Assembly (NCBI RefSeq): GCF_014204755.1
Contig: NZ_JACHLZ010000001.1
Coordinates: 1,860,001-1,924,000 of the forward strand
Origin: Brachybacterium aquaticum
GTDB taxonomy: Bacteria > Actinomycetota > Actinomycetes > Actinomycetales > Dermabacteraceae
Length of the DNA: 64,000 nucleotides
Reading direction: 5' to 3'
A program made the position numbers and the translations under genes. Position 1 is the first letter of the stretch; every line of letters starts with the position of its first letter. Under the pieces are notes generated by a model that searched no databases, was not told the DNA's origin, and worked only from the letters and a program-made list of their open reading frames with translations. Shown here in pieces: positions 44,590 through 52,008 of the stretch.

Positions 44590-45632
44590 CGCTCCTCCAC
44601 CGCCCAGGGCGCGGCGGGGTGCTGCCGGCTCCAGGACGCGCGACGGGAGCGGACGCTCTGGCAGCGGGGGCACCAGAACACGGTGCGCCCGCCCATGTCC
44701 GCCGAGCGGATCACGGTGCCGCAGAGCCGGCACGGCAGCGTCTGGCGGTGGTACACGTAGAAGGACTGCTCGCGCGGGACCACGCCAGGGTCCTCGTCGC
44801 CGTTCTGCCGGGTGCCGCGGGAGCGCTCCACGATCCGCGCCTCGATCTCGCGGTGCTCGGGCTGGGTGGTGACGATCCGGCCGGTGCGTGCGCCGTAGGC
44901 CATGAGCGCGACCAGGTCCTCCCACATGTCCTCCAGCATCCCGGCCGTGAGGTCGCGGCCGGGGACGGTGGGGTCCAGGCGGGCACGGAACAGCAGCTCG
45001 GCGCGGTAGATGTTCCCGATCCCGGCGACGACCTGCTGGTTCATGAGCAGCTGGCCGATTGTGCTGCGGGAGCGGCGGATCCCGTCCACGAAGCGGCGGC
45101 GCTGGGAGCCGTCCGGGTCCGGGCGCAGCGGGTCCGGGCCGAGCCGGTCCAGGACCCTCTGCCGCCCCTCGCCGTCCAGGACCTCGCAGGCGGTGGGGCC
45201 GGTGAGGTCGGCGAGGCCGTGCGGGCCCGCGATCCGCAGCCGCACCGTCTCCCGCGGCACGATCCGTCGCCAGTCGCGGGAGCCTCCGTCGGCCGACGCG
45301 AGGCCCTCCTCGCGCTCCCCGATCCTCAGCCGGGGCGCGCCGATCGCGTGGGCGTCGAAGGTGCCGGGGTCACCGGCGAAGGTCCACGAGCCGTACAGGC
45401 CCAGGTGCACGTGGACGTGCCGGACCGCGGGGCCGGTGGGGTCGACGTCGGCCGACGGGGCGAAGGGGAGGAACAGGTGCTTGCCGGCCGCCTCGGCGCC
45501 GAGCAGCACGTGGCCGTCCAGCGCCTCGGCGTCGGCGAAGCGTCCCTGCGGGCTCGAGGTGCGCACCCGCTGCCCGCCGAAGCCCCGGGCGAGGGCCGCG
45601 GCGAGGCGGTGGACGGTGTGGCCCTCGGGCAT
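44586..45632 (-). CDS. nei: Fpg/Nei-family DNA glycosylase (endonuclease VIII type)
   Basis: 348 residues. The start MPEGHTVHR carries the catalytic Pro2-Glu3 and the PEGHT variant seen in actinobacterial Nei enzymes. The helix-two-turn-helix reads GQLLMNQQVVAGIGNIYRAELLF. The C-terminal zinc finger has CRLCGTVI..CPRCQ, and the conserved Arg sits in TVFWCPRC. It removes oxidised bases and cuts the abasic site. Two GTCGGCCGAC copies fall in loop codons (ASADGG, PSADVD). The ATG overlaps the rpiB stop. Confidence 0.93.
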   Translation of the reverse strand: MPEGHTVHRLAAALARGFGGQRVRTSSPQGRFADAEALDGHVLLGAEAAGKHLFLPFAPSADVDPTGPAVRHVHVHLGLYGSWTFAGDPGTFDAHAIGAPRLRIGEREEGLASADGGSRDWRRIVPRETVRLRIAGPHGLADLTGPTACEVLDGEGRQRVLDRLGPDPLRPDPDGSQRRRFVDGIRRSRSTIGQLLMNQQVVAGIGNIYRAELLFRARLDPTVPGRDLTAGMLEDMWEDLVALMAYGARTGRIVTTQPEHREIEARIVERSRGTRQNGDEDPGVVPREQSFYVYHRQTLPCRLCGTVIRSADMGGRTVFWCPRCQSVRSRRASWSRQHPAAPWAVEER

Positions 45633-46120
45633 CAGCGCGCGTCGGCGCCGGTGCCCTGGTCCTCCGCGTAGCCGCCGGTGGTCTCATAGCGGGCCACGAG
45701 GTCGATGCGGCGCTGGTGCCGCTCCTCGCCGGTGAACGGCTCGGCCAGGAACACGTCGATGAGGTGCTCGAGCTCCTCCTCGGTGTGCTGGCGCGCGCCG
45801 ACGGAGATGACGTTGGCGTTGTTGTGCTGGCGGGCCAGGCGCGCGGTGTCCTCGTTCCACACCAGCGCCGCGCGGACGCCCTTGACCTTGTTCGCGGCGA
45901 TCTGCTCGCCGTTGCCGGAGCCGCCGATCACGACGCCGAGGGAGGTGGGGTCGGCGACCACGGCCTCGCCCACGTCGGTGCAGAAGGGCGGGTAGTCGTC
46001 CAGGGCGTCGTACTCGTGGGCGCCGTGGTCGGTGACCTCGTGGCCCTTCTTGGTGAGCACCGCGACGAGGCGGTTCTTGAGCTCGAAGCCGGCGTGGTCG
46101 GTGCCGATGTGCACGCGCAT
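45632..46120 (-). CDS. rpiB: Ribose-5-phosphate isomerase B
   Basis: 162 residues. Interconverts ribose-5-phosphate and ribulose-5-phosphate, the acceptor used by HxlA elsewhere in the window. HIGTDHAGFELKN, YPPFCTDVGEAV and IGGSGNGEQIAANKVKGVRAAL match the actinobacterial RpiB subgroup, in which a Glu replaces the Cys base of the E. coli enzyme. WNEDTARLARQHNNANVISVGAR completes the site. It lies between a DsbA-type gene and nei. Confidence 0.95.
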   Translation of the reverse strand: MRVHIGTDHAGFELKNRLVAVLTKKGHEVTDHGAHEYDALDDYPPFCTDVGEAVVADPTSLGVVIGGSGNGEQIAANKVKGVRAALVWNEDTARLARQHNNANVISVGARQHTEEELEHLIDVFLAEPFTGEERHQRRIDLVARYETTGGYAEDQGTGADAR

Positions 46121-46159
46121 GGGGTCTCTCTTTCCGGAGCGGGAGTGGTGGGGATGGCG

Positions 46160-46176
46160 GGGCGACGTGGTCGCCC
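46160..46176 (-). terminator. Short stem between the DsbA-type gene and rpiB
   Basis: GGGCGAC (46160-46166) and GTCGCCC (46170-46176) form a 7-bp stem with a GTG loop in the 74-nt gap. It could weaken read-through from the upstream gene into rpiB, or do nothing. Confidence 0.3.
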
Positions 46177-46194
46177 GGGATGAGCGGCCCGCGA

Positions 46195-46815
46195 TCAGCT
46201 GAAGTCGATGCCGCCGGTGCGGGAGCGCTTGAGCTCGTAGAAGCCCTCGAGGGTCGCCATGGTCTCCAGCGCGTCCAGCAGCTTCCCGGCCTCCTCGCCC
46301 TTGGGGGCCGGGGAGACGACGGGGCCGAAGTAGGCGGTGCCCTCGCCGAAGGAGATCACCGGGGTGCCCACGTCGTCGCCGACGCGGGAGATGGCGCCCT
46401 CGTGGGAGGCGCGCAGGGCGGTGTCGATCTCGTCGCCCGCGACGGGCTCGTAGAGGTCCAGCAGCTCCGCGGGCAGGGAGACGTCCTCGAGGGCCGCGGC
46501 GGCGGTGGCCTTCCGGTCCTCGTTCTGGCCGCCCACGTGGTAGCGCTCGCCCCAGGCGGTGTACCAGCGGGCGAAGGCGTCGGCGCCATGGCCCTGAACG
46601 ATCGCGATGGCGAGGCGGGCGGGGCCCCAGGCGTCGTCCATCGAGGCGCGGTAGCCGGGCTCGAGGTCACGGCCCTCGTTGAGCACGGACAGCGACATCA
46701 CCGAGAAGAGCGGCTGGACCTCCCGGACCTCCGCGGCCTGGAGCAGCCAGCGGCTGGTCATCCAGGCGAACGGGCAGACGGGATCGACGAACAGCTCGAC
46801 GGTGCGTGGGGTCAT
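46195..46815 (-). CDS. DsbA-family mycothiol-dependent nitroreductase-like protein
   Basis: 206 residues with a thioredoxin fold and an all-helical insert. The active site VDPVCPFAWMTSRWL has a single Cys followed by Pro, as in Mycobacterium Rv2466c, which uses mycothiol to reduce electrophiles and nitro drugs. GYRASMDDAWGPARLAIAI and VGTPVISFG with the cis-Pro also fit. The ATG at 46815 follows GCAGGAGC. MshA and MshB in this window supply the thiol. It is divergent from the ABC exporter genes. Confidence 0.85.
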   Translation of the reverse strand: MTPRTVELFVDPVCPFAWMTSRWLLQAAEVREVQPLFSVMSLSVLNEGRDLEPGYRASMDDAWGPARLAIAIVQGHGADAFARWYTAWGERYHVGGQNEDRKATAAAALEDVSLPAELLDLYEPVAGDEIDTALRASHEGAISRVGDDVGTPVISFGEGTAYFGPVVSPAPKGEEAGKLLDALETMATLEGFYELKRSRTGGIDFS

Positions 46816-46909
46816 GGCAGCTCCTGCTCTCGGGTCTCGGATCGCGCCGGGTGGGCGCGCGGCCACCTCATTCTGTCACCGCCGCGAGACCCGGTGGGCC
46901 CTTGGTCGT

Positions 46910-46967
46910 GCGAGCGCTCGCGCGGGGCGGAAAACACATTGCGCGCGCGGGCGCGGGAGGGTTGGAT
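46910..46967 (+). promoter_or_regulatory. Promoter and GCGAGCGCTCGC dyad of the ABC exporter operon
   Basis: A perfect 12-bp palindrome GCGAGCGCTCGC (46910-46921) precedes TTGCGC (46939-46944) and TTGGAT (46962-46967) with a 17-bp spacer. The GTG at 46975 lies 7 nt after the -10, suggesting a leaderless mRNA. The palindrome is a candidate regulator site. Confidence 0.5.
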
Positions 46968-46974
46968 CGACCGA

Positions 46975-48801
46975 GTGCTCGACTCCTCCTCCTCGGCGGT
47001 CCCGCCCGCCGCGACCGGCGCCGCTCCCCCGGCCGACGCCGACGCTCCCCCGCCCCGCGTGACACCCTCCCGGCGCCGCGGAGTGATGGCCTCGATCGTC
47101 CGCGCCCACCCCTCGATGCTGTGGTTCGTGGTGCCGCTGGCGACTGTTTCCGAGGCGGCGGAGATGGTGCTGCCGATCCTGCTGGGCATGGTCATCGACC
47201 GCGGGATCGTGGACGGGGACCTCACCGCCACGCTGCTCGGCGCCGCGCTCGTGATCGGCGTGCGACTGGTCGGCACCCTCATGTGGGTGATCACCTTCCT
47301 CGCCTCCCAGAAGGCGGTGCTCTACGAGCGCCACCGGCTGCGGGTGGGGCTGACGGGCGCGGTCCTGGACCCGCGCTCGCGCCGCATCGACCGGCCCGCC
47401 GGGGAGGTGCTCTCCATCGCCACGTCCGATGCGGACAAGGCCTCAGACGTGCTGGACATGCTCCCCTGGGGCATCCCGTCGGCCCTCGCGATCCTCGGGG
47501 CGACGATCTGGATGGCCTTCCAGGACGTCTGGCTCGCCGTCGCGATGCTCGCCGGGATCGTCGTGATGGTGCTCGTGGTGCGGGTCATCACCCCCACCCT
47601 CTCCGCCCGTTACGACGCGCAGCAGACCCAGGCCGCCGAGGCCGCTGCGACCGCGACCGACCTCGTCCACGGCCTGCGCGTCCTGCAGGGCCTCGGCGTG
47701 CAGTCCCGCGCCCGCGCCCAGTACCGCCGCCGCTCCCGCATCGCGCTGGACGCGGCGCTGGTGAACTCCCGCTTCTCGGGCCTGTCCTCGGGCCTGACCA
47801 CCCTGGTCACCGGCGCGATGATGGCTGCGGTCGTGGTGATCGCGGTGCTGCGCGGCCTGCAGGGCGAGCTCGGCATCGGCGCGCTCATCGCCGTGGTGGG
47901 CGTGGCCCGCCAGGTGATGGGCTCCCTGCAGGGCCTCGCCGAGATCCCGGTGTGGTGGGCGTCGATGTCCACCTCAGCCCGGCGCGTGCGCGACCTGTTC
48001 GCGGACCTCGGCCGCGAGGTCGACGACCCGGCGCTGTCCCTCGCCGCGCTGTCCACCGCCCGCGACCAGCGCGGCGACGGAGGCGCCCACGGTCGTCGCG
48101 CCGCGGCCGGCGGCCTGCACCTCGCCCGCCCGGCCGTGTCCGTGCCCGACGGCAGCGTCGTCGCGCTCGCCTGCGAGGACGTCCGCGACGCGGACGCCGT
48201 GATCGACGCGGTCTCCGGCCGCACCGACGGCGGCGCCCGCCTCGGCGAGCAGGCGCTGACCCCGCGCAGCCTCGCCGGGCTCCGCGCGGACCTGCTCGTG
48301 GAGCCGCACGTGGTGGACCTCTTCGACGGGACCCTGCGCGAGCAGCTCGCCACCCGCGCGCCGGCGGGGACGGCCGAGGACAGCACCGACGGCTCGGACG
48401 ATGCCTGGGCGGACGCCGCCCTCGAGGCGGCCGGTGCCCAGGACCTCCTGCGCATCCTGCCGGAGGGCTACGACGAGCGGATCCTGGACCGCGGCGCGAA
48501 CCTCTCCGGCGGGCAGCGTCAGCGCATCGCGCTCGCCCGCGCGGTCGCCGCGGACACCCCGGTGCTCGTGCTGCAGGACCCCACCACCGCCGTGGACGCG
48601 GTGACCGAGCAGCACATCGCCGAGGCGCTGGTCGCCGCCCGCTCCCGCACCGACCGGGCCACCCTGCTGGTCACCCGCTCCCCCGCGCTGCTGCGCGGCG
48701 CGGAGCGGGTCGTGTACGTCAAGGACGGGGCCGTCGCCGCCGAGGGCGACCACCTCACGCTGCTCGAGCGCGAGGACTACCGGGAGATGGTGCAGCGATG
48801 A
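46975..48801 (+). CDS. ABC exporter subunit A with degenerate nucleotide-binding domain
   Basis: 608 residues. An N-terminal low-complexity tail precedes a six-helix type IV exporter membrane domain (about 45-330). The nucleotide-binding domain (about 370-600) keeps a canonical signature LSGGQRQRIALA (near residue 510). The Walker A region reads VVALACEDVRDADAV (about 395-409), with no GxxGxGKS. Walker B is VLVLQDP, Gln for Asp and Asp for the catalytic Glu, and the switch His is lost (LVTRSPAL). It cannot bind ATP in the normal way by its own P-loop. It overlaps the partner gene by ATGA. GTG 46975 is the start by promoter position; ATG 47086 is the alternative. Confidence 0.88.
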   Translation: MLDSSSSAVPPAATGAAPPADADAPPPRVTPSRRRGVMASIVRAHPSMLWFVVPLATVSEAAEMVLPILLGMVIDRGIVDGDLTATLLGAALVIGVRLVGTLMWVITFLASQKAVLYERHRLRVGLTGAVLDPRSRRIDRPAGEVLSIATSDADKASDVLDMLPWGIPSALAILGATIWMAFQDVWLAVAMLAGIVVMVLVVRVITPTLSARYDAQQTQAAEAAATATDLVHGLRVLQGLGVQSRARAQYRRRSRIALDAALVNSRFSGLSSGLTTLVTGAMMAAVVVIAVLRGLQGELGIGALIAVVGVARQVMGSLQGLAEIPVWWASMSTSARRVRDLFADLGREVDDPALSLAALSTARDQRGDGGAHGRRAAAGGLHLARPAVSVPDGSVVALACEDVRDADAVIDAVSGRTDGGARLGEQALTPRSLAGLRADLLVEPHVVDLFDGTLREQLATRAPAGTAEDSTDGSDDAWADAALEAAGAQDLLRILPEGYDERILDRGANLSGGQRQRIALARAVAADTPVLVLQDPTTAVDAVTEQHIAEALVAARSRTDRATLLVTRSPALLRGAERVVYVKDGAVAAEGDHLTLLEREDYREMVQR

Positions 48802-50636
48802 GCCGCAGCGATCTGGACTGGAAGCGCCCGCTGGAGCAGGTGCTCGCCGACGACGCCACCGCGCGGCGCCAGCTGTCCGAGCACGCCCAACTGCTGCCGA
48901 TCGCGGACGCCCGCGCGACGCTGCGGTTCATGGGCGGGAAGGTGCGCGAGCACTGGCTCGCAGCGCTGCTGACGCTGCTGGTGACCGTTGGCGCCGCCGT
49001 GTGCGGCGCGATCCTGCCGCGCCTGATCGGTGCGGCGGTGGACGTGGTCGCCGCGGGCGGCGGCACCGGCGGCGCCTGGCGGCTCGGCGGGCAGATCCTC
49101 GGCGTCGCCGCGGCGCAGGCGGTGCTCACGGCGCTCGGGTGGTCGATGGTCTCCGCCCTCGGCCAGCGGATCCTCGCCGGAATGCGCGAGGACGTCATCG
49201 ACCGGGCGCTGGATCTGCCGGCCCAGACCATGGAGCGCACCGGCATCGGCGACGCCCTCTCCCGCGTCGCCGACGACGTGGACGTCGCCGCCCGGGCCGT
49301 GAACTCCCTGGTCCCCTCCCTCATCCAGACCGGCTTCTACGTGATCGCGACGATGGTGGGCATGGCGAGCCTGTCGCCGTGGCTGCTGATCCTCGTGGTC
49401 GTGGTGCTGCCGATGTACGTGATCGCGGCGGTCTGGTACCTGCGCCGCACCGCCCCGATCTACCGCCAGGAGCGGATCACCATGGGCGCCCGCGCCCAGG
49501 GCCTGCTCTCGGCGATCCACGGCATCCCCACCGTGCACGCCTACGGCATCGAGAAGCGCGAGACCCGCCACGTCGCGGTGCTCTCCGAGTCCGCGTCCGT
49601 GCTGCACATGCGGGTGATGTACCTGGTGGGGCGGCTCGTCGCCTATATCAACATCCCCGAGAACCTCGCCCTGCTGCTGGTGCTCGTGCTCGGCTTCGTG
49701 ATGGTCCACGTCGCCGGCGCCCCGATCGGCGTGGTCACCGCCGCCGGGATCTACCTCATCAGCCTGTTCTGGCCGATGATGGCGGTGATCTTCCGCCTGG
49801 ACGACGTGCAGTCGGCGGTCGCGAGCGTCTCGCGCATGGTCGGCGTGATCACCACGATCGACCCCGCCTCCTCCCCCGGCACGGAGACCCCGGCCGATGC
49901 GTCGATCCGCCTCGAGCAGGTCTCCCACGCCTACGGCGAGGACGCCGAGGGCAACGAGCGGATCGTGCTGCGGCCGCTGGACCTCGAGATCGCGCCCGGG
50001 GAGACGGTCTCGCTGGTCGGCGCGTCCGGGGCGGGCAAGTCCACCCTCGCCGCGATCCTCGCCGGCACCCTCGTGCCCCGCCACGGCCGGGTGCTGCACG
50101 GCGGCGCGGACCTGGCGGCCGCGGACCTCGAGGCGGTCCGCGCCCACTCCTCGATCGTGTCCCAGGACGTGCACGTGTTCCGCGGGACCCTGCGCGAGGA
50201 CCTGCAGCTGGCCGCCCCCGGCGCCTCCGACGAGGAGCTGCGGGCCGCGCTCGACCGCGTCGGCGCGACCGCGTGGGTGCAGCGCCTCCCCAAGGGAACG
50301 GACACCGAGGTGGGCGAGGGGGGCGAGCGGCTCACCGCCGAGCAGTCCCAGCAGCTCGCGCTCGCGCGCATCGCCCTGCAGGACCCGGCGGTGCTGGTGC
50401 TCGACGAGGCCACGGCCGACGAGGGCTCCTCGGGGGCGCGCGTGCTCGAGCGCGCGGCGCTCGAGGTGGCCCGGGGCCGGACCACGATCATCGTCGCCCA
50501 CCGCCTGACCCAGGCGATGGTCGCCGACCGGATCCTCGTGATGGCCGACGGGGCGGTGGTCGAGGAGGGCACCCACGAGCAGCTCGTCGCCCGCGGCGGG
50601 GACTACGCGCGGCTGTGGGAGGCCTGGGCGGGCTGA
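48798..50636 (+). CDS. ABC exporter subunit B with intact P-loop but altered signature
   Basis: 612 residues: six-helix membrane domain (about 60-330) and nucleotide-binding domain (about 370-605). Walker A is intact (VGASGAGKSTL, about 407-417), as are Q-loop VSQDVHVF, Walker B VLVLDEAT and switch His in IIVAHRLTQ. The signature is changed to LTAEQSQQLALA where LSGGQ is expected, and the D-loop reads ADEGSS. It is thus the mirror image of subunit A: its P-loop must pair with the LSGGQ of A. The cargo is unknown; exporters of this shape move lipids, peptides or drugs. The start is fixed by the overlap with subunit A. Confidence 0.92.
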   Translation: MSRSDLDWKRPLEQVLADDATARRQLSEHAQLLPIADARATLRFMGGKVREHWLAALLTLLVTVGAAVCGAILPRLIGAAVDVVAAGGGTGGAWRLGGQILGVAAAQAVLTALGWSMVSALGQRILAGMREDVIDRALDLPAQTMERTGIGDALSRVADDVDVAARAVNSLVPSLIQTGFYVIATMVGMASLSPWLLILVVVVLPMYVIAAVWYLRRTAPIYRQERITMGARAQGLLSAIHGIPTVHAYGIEKRETRHVAVLSESASVLHMRVMYLVGRLVAYINIPENLALLLVLVLGFVMVHVAGAPIGVVTAAGIYLISLFWPMMAVIFRLDDVQSAVASVSRMVGVITTIDPASSPGTETPADASIRLEQVSHAYGEDAEGNERIVLRPLDLEIAPGETVSLVGASGAGKSTLAAILAGTLVPRHGRVLHGGADLAAADLEAVRAHSSIVSQDVHVFRGTLREDLQLAAPGASDEELRAALDRVGATAWVQRLPKGTDTEVGEGGERLTAEQSQQLALARIALQDPAVLVLDEATADEGSSGARVLERAALEVARGRTTIIVAHRLTQAMVADRILVMADGAVVEEGTHEQLVARGGDYARLWEAWAG

Positions 50637-50642
50637 GGCTGC

Positions 50643-51995
50643 TCAGCTCCTGCGAGGGCGGAGCACCAGCACCCCGGCCGCGCCGAGGACGAGCGCGGCG
50701 AGGGCGAGCACTGCGGCGCCGGCGAGCTGCAGGCCGCGCACCATCGCGGCGGAGCCGCCGAAGAACCCCGCGCTCGTGGACTCCGCGTCGCCGAGCTCCA
50801 GGACGGACCCGTCGGCCGCCCCCTCGGCGGTCTCGCCCTCGACCTCCAGGGTGAGGATCAGGCGGACGGGCGCGTCGCCCTCGGGATCCGCGGCGGTGTC
50901 GCGCTGGAGGCGCTGGAGGACGACCGTGTGGCGGCCGGGCAGCCAGGCCTCCGCGATCGAGGTCTGCTGGGCGCTGCGGTTGCCGAGGTCCACCGGGGCG
51001 CGCATCCCGCCGCCGCGCACCCCGGCCGAGCCGCCGAGCGGCCAGCTGCCGCCGCCCACCTCCACCAGGCTGCGGGCGGCGTTGTGGACGCGCAGGGAGA
51101 GGGAGCCGGGCTGGTTCTCGGGCTGGGAGACGACCTCGGTGCGCCAGCGCAGGCGCTGTCCCTCCTGCACGTCGAGGGCGAGCACGGCGGTCTCCCCGGG
51201 CACGAGCTCGAGGACGTGGGAGCCGGGCTCCACGACGGTGGGGGCGGCGAAGGAGCGGCCGGGCGTGAGTGGCTCGGTGTCCTCCGGAGCGATGGGGCGG
51301 GCGCCGTCGTCCTCGACCGGCTCCTCCACCGCCGGGGCGCCGCCGCCGATCCCGGCGGGCTGGATCGCGATCTGCAGCTCGACGGGCAGCGGCACGTCGA
51401 GGTCGCGGGGCCCCTCGCGGGCGACGCGGACGAACAGCTCGTCGCCCGCGCAGCCGTCCGGGCCCATCGTGTCCGAGACGGCGGTCGAGGTGATGGGGCC
51501 GTCGCCGTGCTGGCTCTCCCCGATGTCGGTCTCCCAGCCGTCGTCGCAGGTGGCGCCGGCGGCGGTGAGGAACGAGACGTCGAGCGTGAGCTGCGCATTG
51601 TCCTCGGGCAGGCCGTCCGCGTAGGGCGGGGCGGCGATCGTCGCCGCGGCGTGCACCCGCTGCCCGTCCGCGACGGCGACGCGGTAGTACTTCACCGTGC
51701 CGTCGTCGCCCTGCTCCGCACCGCCCGCGGCGAAGGAGTCGCGATGGTTGCCGGGATCCACGAGCGCGGCCTGGGCCAGGGAGGCACCGCCCTCGACCTC
51801 GCGCCCTTCGGCCTGGTACGCGAAGGCGGGCGGGGTGGCCTCCCCCGGGGCCGGGTCGGCGAGCGCCGCGGGCGGCAGCGTGGCGAGCACCAGGGCGGCG
51901 GGGACGAGGGTGCCCGCGAGCAGAGCCCGGGCGGTGAGCGCGGCGCGGGAGCTCGCGGGACGGGACGGGGAGGGAGTGGCGCGGTGCCCTAGCAT
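50643..51995 (-). CDS. Secreted, C-terminally anchored protein of unknown function
   Basis: 450 residues. A signal peptide (about 20-47, ALLAGTLVPAALVLATLPPAALA) is followed by an extracytoplasmic beta-rich region of two similar jelly-roll-like halves: KYYRVAVADGQRVHAAATI and TAVLALDVQEGQRLRWRTE. A final membrane helix (about 425-445) ends in RPRRS. Two Cys in CDDGW and CAGDELF may form a disulfide. I do not know the family. The ATG at 51995 follows CATGAT (52008-52003) by 7 nt. It is head to head with a Ser/Thr kinase gene, with only 10 bp between the start codons, so the two probably act in one envelope process. Confidence 0.75.
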   Translation of the reverse strand: MLGHRATPSPSRPASSRAALTARALLAGTLVPAALVLATLPPAALADPAPGEATPPAFAYQAEGREVEGGASLAQAALVDPGNHRDSFAAGGAEQGDDGTVKYYRVAVADGQRVHAAATIAAPPYADGLPEDNAQLTLDVSFLTAAGATCDDGWETDIGESQHGDGPITSTAVSDTMGPDGCAGDELFVRVAREGPRDLDVPLPVELQIAIQPAGIGGGAPAVEEPVEDDGARPIAPEDTEPLTPGRSFAAPTVVEPGSHVLELVPGETAVLALDVQEGQRLRWRTEVVSQPENQPGSLSLRVHNAARSLVEVGGGSWPLGGSAGVRGGGMRAPVDLGNRSAQQTSIAEAWLPGRHTVVLQRLQRDTAADPEGDAPVRLILTLEVEGETAEGAADGSVLELGDAESTSAGFFGGSAAMVRGLQLAGAAVLALAALVLGAAGVLVLRPRRS

Positions 51996-52008
51996 GAGGT
52001 CCATCATG
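51990..52008. promoter_or_regulatory. Interlocked -10 boxes and start codons of the secreted-protein and kinase genes
   Basis: The plus-strand -10 candidate TAGCAT (51990-51995) contains the minus-strand ATG (51995-51993). The minus-strand -10 candidate CATGAT (52008-52003) contains the plus-strand ATG (52006-52008). Each start codon therefore lies in the opposing promoter, so the two polymerases cannot occupy both at once. Confidence 0.5.
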
